Shown piece after piece: positions 34,838 through 43,588 of a stretch of DNA of 64,000 nucleotides (position 1 is its first letter; each line of letters starts with the position of its first letter). This DNA comes from Actinomadura rifamycini DSM 43936. Its GTDB lineage: Bacteria; Actinomycetota; Actinomycetes; Streptosporangiales; Streptosporangiaceae. The notes under the pieces are model-generated. The model worked only from the letters and a program-made list of their open reading frames with translations. It was not told the origin of the DNA and ran no database searches. Made by a program: the position numbers and the translations under genes. The stretch covers positions 62,001 through 126,000 of the forward strand of contig NZ_AULB01000027.1 of NCBI RefSeq assembly GCF_000425065.1, written 5' to 3'.

Positions 34838-37507
34838 ATGGAGTCGGCAGAGGTCGCACGCCGCTTCCTCAAGTTCTTCGAAGAGCGCGGGCACACGGTG
34901 GTGCCGTCGGCCAGCCTGATCGCCGAGGACCCCACGCTGCTGCTGGTCAACGCCGGCATGGTCCCGTTCAAGCCGTACTTCCTCGGCCAGCGGACGCCGC
35001 CCTCGCAGCGGATGACCAGCGCCCAGAAGTGCGTGCGGACCCCCGACATCGAAGAGGTCGGCAGGACCACCCGGCACGCCACCTTCTTCCAGATGCTGGG
35101 CAACTTCTCCATCGGGGACTACTTCAAGGAGCAGGCGATCCCGTTCGCCTGGGAGCTGCTGACGCGCCCGCGCGAGGACGGCGGGTTCGGGTTCCCCGAA
35201 GAGAAGCTGTGGGTGACCGTCTTCGAGAACGACGACGAAGCCCGCGACATCTGGCACGACAAGGTCGGCGTCCCCCTCGACCGCATCCAGCGGCGCGGCA
35301 TGGAGGACAACTTCTGGTCGATGGGCGTGCCGGGCCCCTGCGGCCCCTGCTCGGAGATCTACTACGACCGCGGCCCCGAGTACGGCCGCGAGGGCGGCCC
35401 CGTCGCCGACGAGGACCGCTACCTCGAGGTGTGGAACCTCGTCTTCATGCAGTTCGAGCGCGGCCCCGGGGAGAGCAAGACCGACTTCCCGATCCTCGGC
35501 GACCTGCCCGCCAAGAACATCGACACCGGCATGGGCCTGGAGCGCATGGCGGCGATCCTGCAGGGCGTCGACAACATCTACGAGACCGACACCCTGTGGC
35601 GCGTCCTCGACCGCGCCGCCGGGCTGACCGGCGCGCGCTACGGCCGCGACCACCGCGCGGACGTGTCGCTGCGCGTCATCGCCGACCACGTCCGCAGCGG
35701 CACGATGATGGTCGCCGACGGCATCCGCCCCGGCAACGAGGGCCGCGGCTACGTGCTGCGCCGCATCCTGCGCCGCTCCATCCGCAACCTCCGGCTCCTC
35801 GGCGGCGAGGACGCCGGGCTGATGCACGAGCTGACCGCCGTCGCGGTCGCCGCGATGGGCGAGCAGTACCCCGAGCTCGTCCGCACCGCCGCGAACATCC
35901 ACGCGGTCATCGACGCCGAGGAGGACTCGTTCCTCCAGACGCTGCGCACCGGCACCGCCATCTTCGACACCGCGGTCGCCGAGACCAAGAAGTCCGGCGG
36001 CGCCGCACTGGCCGGCGACCAGGCGTTCAAGCTGCACGACACCTACGGCTTCCCCATCGACCTCACCCTGGAGATGGCCGCCGAGCAGGGGCTCCGAGTC
36101 GACGAGGACGGCTTCCGCCGGCTCATGCAGGAGCAGCGGGACCGCGCCAAGAAGGACGCCCGCGACAAGAAGACCGGCAACCTCGACGTGTCCGTGCTCG
36201 ACTCGCTGCTGACCGGCGCGGGCGGGCAGGTCGACTTCACCGGCTACACCGACATCGTCGGCGAGGCCCGCCTCGTCGGCCTGCTGATCAACGGGGCCGG
36301 CGCGCAGGCGGCCGGCGAGGGCACCGACGTCGAGGTCGTCCTCGACCGCACCCCCTTCTACGCCGAGGGCGGCGGCCAGCTCGCCGACCACGGCGTGATC
36401 CGGCTCGGCAGCGGCGCCGTCATCGACATCACCGACGTGCAGTCGCCGCTGCCGGGACTGATCGTGCACCGCGGCCGCGTCCGCAGCGGCGAGGCGCAGG
36501 CCGGCGACTCCGCGTTCGCCGAGATCGACGTCGAGCGGCGCCGCGCGATCTCCCGCTCGCACAGCGCGACCCACATGGTCCACGCCGGGTTCCGCCGCGC
36601 GCTCGGCGAGTCCGCCGCGCAGGCCGGGTCGGAGAACTCGCCCGGCCGCTTCCGGTTCGACTTCACCGCGACCGGCGCCGTCCCGGAGAGCGTGCTGCGC
36701 GACGTCGAGGACGAGGTCAACGAGGTCCTGGTCGGCGACCACGACGTCCGCGCCTTCCACACCTCGATCGATGAGGCCCGCGCCATGGGCGCCCTCGCCC
36801 TGTTCGGCGAGAAGTACGGCGACGAGGTGCGCGTCGTCGAGATCGGCGACTACTCCCGCGAGCTGTGCGGCGGCACCCACGTCGCCCGCTCCGGCCAGCT
36901 CGGCCTGGTCAAGGTGCTCGGCGAGTCGTCGATCGGCGCCGGCGTCCGGCGCGTCGAGGCCCTCGTCGGCATCGACGCGTTCCGCTTCCTCGCCCGCGAG
37001 AACGTCCTCGTCGCGCAGCTCGCCGAGCAGCTCAAGACCCGCAAGGAGGAGCTGCCGGAGCGCGTCGCCGGCATCGTGACCCGGCTGCGGGACGCCGAGA
37101 AGGAGCTCGAGCGGCTGCGCGCCGCCCAGGTGCTGCAGATCGCCGGGTCCCTCGCCGAGGGCGCCCGCGACCTCGGCGGGACCGCGTTCGCCGCGCACCG
37201 CGCCCCCGACGGCACCGGCGCCGACGACCTGCGCAAGCTCGCCGTGGACGTGCGGGGCCGGCTCGCCGCCCGCCCGGCCGTCGTCATGATCGCGGGCGTG
37301 CCCAAGGACCGTCCCGTCGTGGTCGTCGCGGTCACCGAGGGCGCCCGCGAGCGCGGCCTGAAGGCCGGCGCGCTCGTCGGGCTCGCCGCCAAGGCGCTCG
37401 GCGGCGGCGGAGGCGGCAAGGACGACCTCGCGCAGGGCGGCGGCGCCGACCCGTCCGCCGTGGACGCCGCGATCACCGCGGTCGAACGCGCCGTAGGGGC
37501 CGCGTGA
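34838..37507 (+). CDS. alaS: Alanyl-tRNA synthetase
   Basis: The 889-residue enzyme has the class II core (SASLIAEDPTLLLVNAGMVPF, LGNFSIGDYFKE), the editing domain with the zinc ligands SHSATHMVHAGFRRALGE and CGGTHVARSGQLG, and a C-terminal DHHA1-like domain ending GGGGGGKDDLAQGGG. ATG 34838 (MESAE) gives the usual actinobacterial N-terminus; ATG 34826 four codons earlier is in frame but would overlap the preceding gene. It is followed by ruvX and mltG as in Mycobacterium. Confidence 0.95.
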   Translation: MESAEVARRFLKFFEERGHTVVPSASLIAEDPTLLLVNAGMVPFKPYFLGQRTPPSQRMTSAQKCVRTPDIEEVGRTTRHATFFQMLGNFSIGDYFKEQAIPFAWELLTRPREDGGFGFPEEKLWVTVFENDDEARDIWHDKVGVPLDRIQRRGMEDNFWSMGVPGPCGPCSEIYYDRGPEYGREGGPVADEDRYLEVWNLVFMQFERGPGESKTDFPILGDLPAKNIDTGMGLERMAAILQGVDNIYETDTLWRVLDRAAGLTGARYGRDHRADVSLRVIADHVRSGTMMVADGIRPGNEGRGYVLRRILRRSIRNLRLLGGEDAGLMHELTAVAVAAMGEQYPELVRTAANIHAVIDAEEDSFLQTLRTGTAIFDTAVAETKKSGGAALAGDQAFKLHDTYGFPIDLTLEMAAEQGLRVDEDGFRRLMQEQRDRAKKDARDKKTGNLDVSVLDSLLTGAGGQVDFTGYTDIVGEARLVGLLINGAGAQAAGEGTDVEVVLDRTPFYAEGGGQLADHGVIRLGSGAVIDITDVQSPLPGLIVHRGRVRSGEAQAGDSAFAEIDVERRRAISRSHSATHMVHAGFRRALGESAAQAGSENSPGRFRFDFTATGAVPESVLRDVEDEVNEVLVGDHDVRAFHTSIDEARAMGALALFGEKYGDEVRVVEIGDYSRELCGGTHVARSGQLGLVKVLGESSIGAGVRRVEALVGIDAFRFLARENVLVAQLAEQLKTRKEELPERVAGIVTRLRDAEKELERLRAAQVLQIAGSLAEGARDLGGTAFAAHRAPDGTGADDLRKLAVDVRGRLAARPAVVMIAGVPKDRPVVVVAVTEGARERGLKAGALVGLAAKALGGGGGGKDDLAQGGGADPSAVDAAITAVERAVGAA

Positions 37508-37580
37508 TCCCCGCAGTCGGGGGTAAAGGGCTTCCGGGGGACCCGGATCGGCGGATCCGGAACCGGACGGGAGCCGGGCG

Positions 37581-38039
37581 GTGAGGCCGGGGGTGCGCCT
37601 CGCCGTCGACGTCGGCAGCGTCCGCGTGGGCGTGGCGCGTTGCGATCCCCGCGGCGTCCTCGCCTCCCCGCTGGAGACCGTGAAAAGCGGGAAGGGGGAC
37701 GTCGACCGGGTCGTGGAGCTCGCCGGAGAGCACGAGGCCGTCGAGGTCGTCGTCGGGCTGCCCACCACGCTGGCGGGCCGGGAGGGCCCGGCGGCGGAGG
37801 CGGCGCGCGCGTTCGCGCGCCGCCTCGCGGGGCGGCTGCCCGACGGCGCGGTGCGGCTGTACGACGAACGCCTCACGACCGTGACGGCGGAGAGCGGCCT
37901 GCGCGCGGGGGGCGTGCGCGGGAAGGCCCGCCGCAAGGTCGTCGACCAGGCGGCGGCGGCGGTGCTGCTCCAGGCGGCACTTGACGCGGAACGGTTGACT
38001 GGGCGTCCCCCAGGCGAGATCGTCCGGGGAAGCTCATGA
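37581..38039 (+). CDS. ruvX: Holliday junction resolvase-like RuvX (YqgF)
   Basis: The 152-residue RNase H-fold protein has VRLAVDVGSVRVGVA at the start, VVVGLPTTLAGREG in the middle, YDERLTTVTAE and the Asp-containing KVVDQAAAAVLLQ near the end. The homologue in E. coli acts on 16S rRNA precursor ends; resolvase activity is also proposed. GTG 37581 is the start. Its stop overlaps mltG (ATGA), so the two are coupled. Confidence 0.9.
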   Translation: MRPGVRLAVDVGSVRVGVARCDPRGVLASPLETVKSGKGDVDRVVELAGEHEAVEVVVGLPTTLAGREGPAAEAARAFARRLAGRLPDGAVRLYDERLTTVTAESGLRAGGVRGKARRKVVDQAAAAVLLQAALDAERLTGRPPGEIVRGSS

Positions 38040-39190
38040 ACGATTTGGACCTTTTCTCAGAACCGCAGGACGGCCGGCAGGGCCGTCCCGCCGGACGCCG
38101 CGACCAGCGGCGCCAGCGCAAGGGGCAGAAACGGCGCCGCCGCAACGGCCGCGCGGCGGTGTTCTTCGCGCTCGCGTTCCTGGTGGCGGTCTTCGGCACC
38201 GCCGGTGTCCTCGGAGTCGCCGTGCTCGACAACCGGCTCAACCCGCCGGACTACGACGGCGCGGGCAGCGGGAGTGTCACGGTCCAGGTGACCGAGGGCG
38301 CCAGCGGCACGGTGATCGCGGCCGCGCTGGAGGAGCACGGGGTCGTCCAGAGCGCCCGCGCGTTCCTGAAGGTGTGGAACGCCGAGACGCGCTCGTCCAG
38401 CATCCAGCCCGGCTTCTACCAGATGCGGCGGAAGATGTCGTCGAAGGCGGCCATGGCGCTGCTGCTGGACCCCAAGGCCCGGTCGGGCAACCAGATCACC
38501 ATCCCCGAGGGACGCCGCGCCTACGAGACGTACGAGCTGCTCTCGAAGAAGACGGGCATCCCCATGGAGGAGTTCGAGGCCGCGGGGAAGAACACCGAGA
38601 ACCTCGGGCTGCCCGAGTACGCCGGCGGGAAGGTCGAGGGCTACCTCTTCCCCGGCCGCTACAACCTCGACCCGAACGGCTCGGCGGAGGACATCCTCAA
38701 GCAGATGGTGGCGCGGTTCGTCCAGTACGCGGAGTCCAGCGGGCTGGAGGCCAAGGCCGAGGAGGCCGACCTGGAGCCGGCGAAGGTCGTCACGCTGGCG
38801 AGCCTGGTGCAGGCCGAGGGCGGCAAGCCGTCCGACCTGCCCAAGATCTCCCGGGTGATCTACAACCGGATCAAGATCGGCATGAAGCTGCAGTTCGACA
38901 CGACCCTCCTCTACGCGCTCAAGGAGCGGCGGCTGGCGGTGAGCGTGGCGGACACGAAGATCGACTCGCCGTACAACACGTACCAGCACGCGGGGCTGAC
39001 GCCGGGGCCGATCTCGAACCCGGGCGAGGCGGCGATCGATGCGGCGCTGAACCCGGAGGAGGGGGAGTGGCTCTACTTCGTCGCCACCGACCCCACCAAC
39101 AAGGTCACCAAGTTCGCCGAGACGTGGCAGGAGCACCAGGCGAACGAGCGGGAGTTCGAGGAGTGGCAGAGCCGGAACCCCGGCAACTGA
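38036..39190 (+). CDS. mltG: Endolytic murein transglycosylase MltG (YceG-like)
   Basis: The 384-residue protein has a basic cytoplasmic start, one transmembrane helix (about residues 42-64) and the MltG domain. The catalytic Glu lies in LASLVQAEGGKPSDLPKISR (about residue 260), and YNRIKIGMKLQFDTTLLYAL and PYNTYQHAGLTPGPISNPG are family blocks. It cuts nascent peptidoglycan and may fix glycan length. It overlaps ruvX and is followed by a strong hairpin and aroE. Confidence 0.93.
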   Translation: MNDLDLFSEPQDGRQGRPAGRRDQRRQRKGQKRRRRNGRAAVFFALAFLVAVFGTAGVLGVAVLDNRLNPPDYDGAGSGSVTVQVTEGASGTVIAAALEEHGVVQSARAFLKVWNAETRSSSIQPGFYQMRRKMSSKAAMALLLDPKARSGNQITIPEGRRAYETYELLSKKTGIPMEEFEAAGKNTENLGLPEYAGGKVEGYLFPGRYNLDPNGSAEDILKQMVARFVQYAESSGLEAKAEEADLEPAKVVTLASLVQAEGGKPSDLPKISRVIYNRIKIGMKLQFDTTLLYALKERRLAVSVADTKIDSPYNTYQHAGLTPGPISNPGEAAIDAALNPEEGEWLYFVATDPTNKVTKFAETWQEHQANEREFEEWQSRNPGN

Positions 39191-39208
39191 CCCGACCCGC
39201 TCGGCACA

Positions 39209-39238
39209 GGGCCGCCCGGCGGGACCGCCGGGCGGCCC
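39209..39238 (+). terminator. Terminator-like hairpin between mltG and aroE
   Basis: GGGCCGCCCGGCGG at 39209-39222 is perfectly complementary to 39225-39238, with only two bases between, so in practice a 13-bp stem closes a 4-base loop. There is no T-tract. aroE has its own GGAGGAG ribosome binding site directly after. Confidence 0.5.
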
Positions 39239-39259
39239 GGTCGTCGTGAAGGAGGAGAT

Positions 39260-40102
39260 GTGAGCGACTCCGGTCGCCCCGGCCGCCGCGCGGCCGTGCT
39301 CGGATCGCCGATCGCGCACTCGCTGTCCCCGGTGCTGCACCGGGCGGCGTACGCGGCGATGGGACTGGACGGCTCGTGGACGTACGAGGCGGTGGAGTGC
39401 GGCGAGGCGGAGCTGGCCGGCTTCCTCGGCGGGCTCGGGCCCGAGTGGGCCGGGCTGTCGCTGACGATGCCGCTCAAGCGCGTCGCGCTCGACCTCGCCG
39501 ACTCGGTGAGCGACCTCGCGGCCGGGGTCGGCGGCGCCAACACGCTCGTCCTGCGGGACGGGCGCCGCCACGCCGACAACACCGACGTCCACGGCATCGT
39601 CGCGGCGCTCGCCGAGGCGGGCATCGCCGCGCCCGCGTCCGCGCTCGTGCTGGGCGGCGGCGCCACCGCCGCGTCCGCGCTCGCCGCGCTGGCGCGGCTC
39701 GGCACCGCCGAGGCCGTCCTCGCCGTCCGCGCCCCGGAGCGCGCCGCCGGAACGGCCGCGGTGGGGGAGCGGTTCGGGCTGGCGGTCAAGGTCGTGCCGC
39801 TCGACCGGGTCCGCGACCACCTCCCGGCGCAGCTGGTGGTGTCGACGCTGCCCGGCCGCGCCGCGGACGCGTTCGCCGCACCGGTCGCCGCGTCCGGCGC
39901 GGCCCTGTTCGACGTCGTCTACGCGCCGTGGCCGACCGCGCTCGCGGCGGCCGTCGAACGGGCGGGCGGCACGGTCGTCGGCGGGTTCCCGATGCTGCTG
40001 CACCAGGCCGTCCGGCAGGTCGCGCTGATGACGGGCCGCGACGACGTCCCGGTGGAGGCGATGCGCGCCGCCGGCGAGGCCGAGCTGGCCCGCCGCGGCT
40101 GA
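39260..40102 (+). CDS. aroE: Shikimate dehydrogenase
   Basis: The 280-residue enzyme has the substrate site AVLGSPIAHSLSPVLHRAAY, the catalytic Lys in LSLTMPLKRVAL (about residue 72), HADNTDVHG for shikimate binding and the nucleotide fold VLGGGATAASALAAL. It reduces 3-dehydroshikimate with NADPH in aromatic amino acid synthesis. GTG 39260 has GGAGGAG seven bases or fewer upstream. It lies after mltG, as in Mycobacterium (Rv2552c). Confidence 0.92.
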   Translation: MSDSGRPGRRAAVLGSPIAHSLSPVLHRAAYAAMGLDGSWTYEAVECGEAELAGFLGGLGPEWAGLSLTMPLKRVALDLADSVSDLAAGVGGANTLVLRDGRRHADNTDVHGIVAALAEAGIAAPASALVLGGGATAASALAALARLGTAEAVLAVRAPERAAGTAAVGERFGLAVKVVPLDRVRDHLPAQLVVSTLPGRAADAFAAPVAASGAALFDVVYAPWPTALAAAVERAGGTVVGGFPMLLHQAVRQVALMTGRDDVPVEAMRAAGEAELARRG

Positions 40103-40292
40103 CCGTCCGGAGCCGGCAACCGGCGCGGCGGGGCGCCCCGCGGGAATGCGGGCGGCCCCACGGCGGTTGACGGTGATGACGCCGGTGATCGGCGTACCCA
40201 CTCGACGCCCGGCCCGTCCGCCGCTCCGCCGTCGGCGCGGCGAACGCGGCGGCCGGATCGCCGGTCGTGCTCACGGACGCCTCCGACGGTGG

Positions 40293-40298
40293 TAGTCT
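40293..40298 (+). promoter_or_regulatory. Possible -10 element of the infC operon
   Basis: TAGTCT at 40293-40298 fits a vegetative -10 box, but the -35 at the expected position (CTCACG, 17 bases upstream) is poor. If correct, the infC leader is about 270 bases long. Confidence 0.25.
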
Positions 40299-40378
40299 TG
40301 GAGGCCGACCGGCCCTGTGCCCGCGACCCGTCCAGGTTGCGTGCGCCGGGCGCTCAAGCGGAGGCCATCTCCCACCTG

Positions 40379-40510
40379 ACCGGCCGAAAGGGCCGGTGGG
40401 TAACGGTCCGGCGAACGGGCGCGCAGCGTCCGCTCCGCCGTCGTCCCCGGACGGTCGTCCGTTCCGGGGAGACCGAAGGTGGCCCCGTATGCGAGTCGTG
40501 CGGGGCTTTT
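40379..40510 (+). promoter_or_regulatory. Structured infC leader with terminator-like hairpin
   Basis: Three stem-loops lie in the 470-base gap before infC. ACCGGCC at 40379-40385 pairs with 40391-40397 around GAAAG. CCCCGGA at 40445-40451 pairs with 40463-40469 with further inner pairs. GCCCCG at 40482-40487 pairs with CGGGGC at 40501-40506, directly followed by TTTT (40507-40510), the form of an intrinsic terminator. A terminator between promoter and gene suggests attenuation, as known for infC-rpmI-rplT leaders in other bacteria; the ligand (L20 or other) is inference. No gene is seen in 40103-40572. Confidence 0.5.
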
Positions 40511-40572
40511 CTCATGGGAAGCCTCGGGGTACGACCGGTCCCAGAACTTGAGAACGGCCCCAAGGAGGTCCC

Positions 40573-41121
40573 ATCAGCGCCGAACCGCGTATCAACGACC
40601 GCATTCGCGTGCCCGAGGTCCGGCTCGTCGGCCCGAACGGCGAACAGGTGGGCATCGTGCCCATCGCCAAGGCCCTTGAACTCGCGCGCGAGTCGGACCT
40701 CGACCTCGTCGAGGTGGCGCCCACCGCGCGTCCGCCCGTCGCGAAGCTCATGGACTACGGCAAGTTCAAGTACGAGTCCGCGATGAAGGCCCGTGAGGCG
40801 CGGAAGAACCAGGCGCACACGGTCATCAAGGAGATCAAGCTCCGCCCGAAGATCGACCCGCACGACTACGAGACCAAGAAGGGTCACGTGGTGCGGTTCC
40901 TGAAGGCCGGGGACAAGGTGAAGGTCACGATCATGTTCCGTGGTCGTGAGCAGTCCCGCCCGGAGCTGGGGCGCCGCCTCCTGCAGCGGCTGGCCGACGA
41001 CGTCGAGGAGCTCGGCTTCGTCGAGTCGCGGCCCAAGCAGGACGGTCGGAATATGATCATGGTGATCGGTCCGCACAAGAAGAAGACCGCGCGCGGGCAG
41101 GAAGAGTCCGGCACCGCCTGA
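40573..41121 (+). CDS. infC: Translation initiation factor IF-3, starting at an AUC codon
   Basis: The 182-residue protein matches IF-3 along its length: RINDRIRVPEVRLVGPNGEQVG, MDYGKFKYESAMKAREARKNQ, KIDPHDYETKKGHVVRFLKAGDKVK and MFRGREQSRPELG. IF-3 splits ribosomes and proofreads start codons. The family's conserved N-terminus (SAEPRINDRIR) begins at ATC 40573, which has AAGGAGG at 40562-40568; no ATG, GTG or TTG lies at this place, and the first GTG (40609) would delete 12 conserved residues. Rare AUU/AUC/AUA starts are a known trait of infC, used for autoregulation by IF-3 itself. Confidence 0.93.
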   Translation: MSAEPRINDRIRVPEVRLVGPNGEQVGIVPIAKALELARESDLDLVEVAPTARPPVAKLMDYGKFKYESAMKAREARKNQAHTVIKEIKLRPKIDPHDYETKKGHVVRFLKAGDKVKVTIMFRGREQSRPELGRRLLQRLADDVEELGFVESRPKQDGRNMIMVIGPHKKKTARGQEESGTA

Positions 41122-41368
41122 CGGCGACCGGGCGCCACGCCTGAACGCGGCGCACGGCCCGGTTCCGGCCGGGCCGCCGCCGGGGAGTCCGGGGGGCGTC
41201 TCCTCCGAGAAGAACCGGCCCGGGCCTGCCTCCACGGCGGGCCCGAACCATGGCCTCGCGTTCGCGCGGGGCCGTCACGCACGTACATTGACGCCTGACC
41301 AGGCGCGTCACACGGAACGCGGGCGCGGACCACGCCCGCGCCGCCGTGCGGTGCGCCGATCAGGCACG

Positions 41369-41390
41369 CCTCCGTGCCGCCGCACGGAGG
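41369..41390 (+). promoter_or_regulatory. Perfect hairpin in the rpmI leader
   Basis: CCTCCGTGC at 41369-41377 pairs with GCACGGAGG at 41382-41390 around CGCC. It lies 27 bases ahead of rpmI, just upstream of its GAGGGAG site, in a 295-base gap (41122-41416) that has no gene. It could regulate L35-L20 translation or stabilise a processed mRNA end. Confidence 0.45.
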
Positions 41391-41416
41391 CCGGAACGAG
41401 GGAGACGACGGCGACC

Positions 41417-41611
41417 ATGCCGAAGACGAAGACCCACAGCGGTGCCAAGAAGCGGTTCAAGCTGACCGGCTCCGGCAAGGTGATGCGCCGCCGCGCCAAC
41501 AAGAACCACCTGCTCGAGCACAAGCCGTCCAAGCGGACCCGCCGCCTCGACGGCCCGGCGGTCGTGGCCGACGCCGACGCCAAGAACATCAAGAAGCTGC
41601 TGCGCAAGTAG
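41417..41611 (+). CDS. rpmI: 50S ribosomal protein L35
   Basis: The 64-residue basic protein PKTKTHSGAKKRFKLTGSGK through ANKNHLLEHKPSKRTRRL is a full-length L35. ATG 41417 is the family start; a longer upstream frame is not conserved. It lies between infC and rplT, the universal order of this operon. Confidence 0.95.
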   Translation: MPKTKTHSGAKKRFKLTGSGKVMRRRANKNHLLEHKPSKRTRRLDGPAVVADADAKNIKKLLRK

Positions 41612-41681
41612 CACTCGACCGGCAACATCAGCGACCGGCCGGGTCCAGACGGGCCCCGGCCCCCACGAAGGAGTTCAGCAC

Positions 41682-42056
41682 GTGGCACGCGTGAAGCGGG
41701 CGGTCAACGCCGCCAAGAAGCGTCGGGTCGTCCTTGAGCGGTCGAGCGGCTACCGCGGCCAGCGGTCGCGCCTGTACCGCAAGGCCAAGGAGCAGCAGCT
41801 CCACTCGATGACCTACGCCTTCCGGGACCGCAAGGACCGCAAGGGCCAGTTCCGCCGGCTGTGGATCCAGCGCATCAACGCCGCCGCCCGCGCCAACGGG
41901 ATCACCTACAACCGGTTCATCCAGGGCCTGAAGGCCGCGGAGATCGAGGTCGACCGGCGCATGCTGGCCGAGCTGGCCGTCAACGACGCCGCCGCGTTCG
42001 CCGCGCTCGTCCAGGTGGCCAAGGACGCCCTCCCCGCCGAAGGGAAGGCCGCCTGA
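41682..42056 (+). CDS. rplT: 50S ribosomal protein L20
   Basis: The 124-residue protein has ARVKRAVNAAKKRRVVLERS, the GYRGQRSRLYRKAKEQ block and FRRLWIQRINAAARANGITYNRFI. It is an early 23S rRNA-binding protein and, in some bacteria, a repressor of its own operon. GTG 41682 is 70 bases after rpmI. Confidence 0.96.
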   Translation: MARVKRAVNAAKKRRVVLERSSGYRGQRSRLYRKAKEQQLHSMTYAFRDRKDRKGQFRRLWIQRINAAARANGITYNRFIQGLKAAEIEVDRRMLAELAVNDAAAFAALVQVAKDALPAEGKAA

Positions 42057-42090
42057 GCCGGGCCGCCGGCGACAAGGCGAACACAGCGAT

Positions 42091-42906
42091 ATGGCGGGCC
42101 GCGAGCTGACCTCCCTGCGATCACCACGGGTGAAGTCCGCTCGGCGGCTCGCCAAGCGCGCGTTCCGCCGCCGCGAGCGCCGGTTCCTCGCCGAGGGGCC
42201 GCAGGCGGTGCGGGAGGCGCTGCAGATCCCGGGCGGACTCGCCGAGCTCTACACCACCGCCGAGGCCGAGACCCGGCACCACGAACTCGTCCTCGCCGCC
42301 GAACGCGCCGGAGTCCCGGTGCTGCGGGTGAGCGGCGAGGTCATGGCCGAACTCGCCCAGACGGTCACCCCCCAGGGGCTGCTCGCCGTCTGCGGGTTCA
42401 TCGACGTCCCCCTGGCCCGCGCGCTGGAGACCGGGCCCCGGCTCGTCACCGTGCTCGCGCACGTCCGCGACCCGGGCAACGCCGGCACCGTCCTGCGCAC
42501 CGCCGATGCGGCCGGGTCGGACTCCGTCGTCTTCACCGACGCCTCCGTCGACCCCTACAACGGCAAGTGCGTGCGCGCCTCCGCGGGCAGCCTGTTCCAC
42601 CTGCCGGTCGTCGTCGGGCCCCGCTTCGAGGACCTGATCGGCGAGTTCAAGAACGCCGGTCTCACGGTCCTGGCGGCGGACGGCGCCGGGGACCGCACCC
42701 TCGACGCCGCGATCGACGACGGCGTCCTCGCGCGGCCCACCGCCTGGGTGTTCGGCAACGAGGCGTGGGGGCTGCCCGACGAGATCCTCCAGCACGTCGA
42801 CGAGGTCGTGCGCGTCCCGATCTACGGACGCGCCGAGAGCCTCAACCTGGCCACGGCCGCGGCCGTGTGCCTCTACGCGTCCGCGCGCGCGCAGCGCGGA
42901 GGCTGA
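42091..42906 (+). CDS. SpoU/TrmH-family RNA 2'-O-methyltransferase (TsnR-like)
   Basis: The 271-residue SPOUT enzyme has the N-terminal substrate-binding domain (ERRFLAEGPQAVREAL) and the knot motifs VRDPGNAGTVLRTADAAG, AWVFGNEAWGLPDEIL and VPIYGRAESLNLATAAAV. It transfers a methyl group from S-adenosylmethionine to a ribose in rRNA or tRNA; the exact target is unknown. It follows rplT by 34 bases and ends at a strong terminator. Confidence 0.9.
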   Translation: MAGRELTSLRSPRVKSARRLAKRAFRRRERRFLAEGPQAVREALQIPGGLAELYTTAEAETRHHELVLAAERAGVPVLRVSGEVMAELAQTVTPQGLLAVCGFIDVPLARALETGPRLVTVLAHVRDPGNAGTVLRTADAAGSDSVVFTDASVDPYNGKCVRASAGSLFHLPVVVGPRFEDLIGEFKNAGLTVLAADGAGDRTLDAAIDDGVLARPTAWVFGNEAWGLPDEILQHVDEVVRVPIYGRAESLNLATAAAVCLYASARAQRGG

Positions 42907-42915
42907 CCGGCGGTT

Positions 42916-42967
42916 GCGTTCCGTGGCCGGTTGGCCGCATGAGGTCGCCGAACCGGCCACGGAACGC
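42916..42967 (+). terminator. Long terminator hairpin after the RNA methyltransferase
   Basis: A 17-bp perfect inverted repeat pairs 42916-42932 with 42951-42967; the loop can pair further (GGC 42933-42935 with GCC 42947-42949). It begins 9 bases after the stop codon and closes the infC-rpmI-rplT-methyltransferase transcription unit. Confidence 0.7.
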
Positions 42968-43144
42968 CGCTCCGCCTGGGACAATGGTTGCTTCCGTGGA
43001 CGCGTGGCGGGGGCCCGTCCCGTGCCGGGCCTCGTCCCTGAGGAGGACGAGAAGTCGGACCGGCGAGGGAGTACGAGCGTTCCACCGGATGCCTACTGTG
43101 TTGACCAGGCGGCGACGACGCCGTGCGGACTGGGGGCGAACGTG

Positions 43145-43588
43145 ATGACCAAGAACGCGGCCGGACGGGCGGGCAGGCCGGGGCCGGAGATCAGATGCAC
43201 CGGCACCGCCGTCCTCGCGCCGCCCCGCGACGCGGGCGCCCCGCCGGCGCCGCCCGGCCTGGAGATCGACGTCGCCCGCGTGCACGGCGACACCGCGGTC
43301 GTCGCGGTCGCGGGCGAGATCGACCTGCACACCGCCGACACGCTGCGCGCCCGCCTCGTCGCCCTGCACGCCGCGGGCTCGCGCCGCCTCGTCGTCGACT
43401 TCGCGGGCGTCGTGTTCTGCGACGCCACCGGCCTCGGCGCGCTCGTGGCCGCGCACAACGAGATCTCCGCCGACGGCGGCCGCATCGTCCTCGCCCGGGT
43501 GCGCCCGGCTCAGATCCGCCTGCTCCGCATCACCGGCCTGCACCGCCTCTTCACGCTGCACAACGACCCCGACGAGGCGTGCGTCTGA
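43145..43588 (+). CDS. STAS-domain anti-sigma factor antagonist
   Basis: The 147-residue protein has an N-terminal linker of about 45 residues and then a STAS domain: VVAVAGEIDLHTADTLRARLVAL, RRLVVDFAGVVFCDATGLGALV and RIVLARVRPAQIRLLRITGLHRLF. The phosphorylation site has Thr in CDATGLG where many members have Ser. Such proteins bind an anti-sigma kinase and free a sigma factor. No anti-sigma or sigma gene lies next to it here. ATG 43145 follows a GTG; upstream extension into 42914 is not conserved. Confidence 0.85.
   Translation: MTKNAAGRAGRPGPEIRCTGTAVLAPPRDAGAPPAPPGLEIDVARVHGDTAVVAVAGEIDLHTADTLRARLVALHAAGSRRLVVDFAGVVFCDATGLGALVAAHNEISADGGRIVLARVRPAQIRLLRITGLHRLFTLHNDPDEACV

Noticed and set aside
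34808..37936. Open minus-strand frame of 1042 codons opposite alaS
   Set aside because: Shadow frame; alaS covers it with full family motifs.
40609..41121. infC beginning at GTG 40609
   Set aside because: It loses 12 conserved N-terminal residues and has no ribosome binding site; ATC 40573 with AAGGAGG fits the family.
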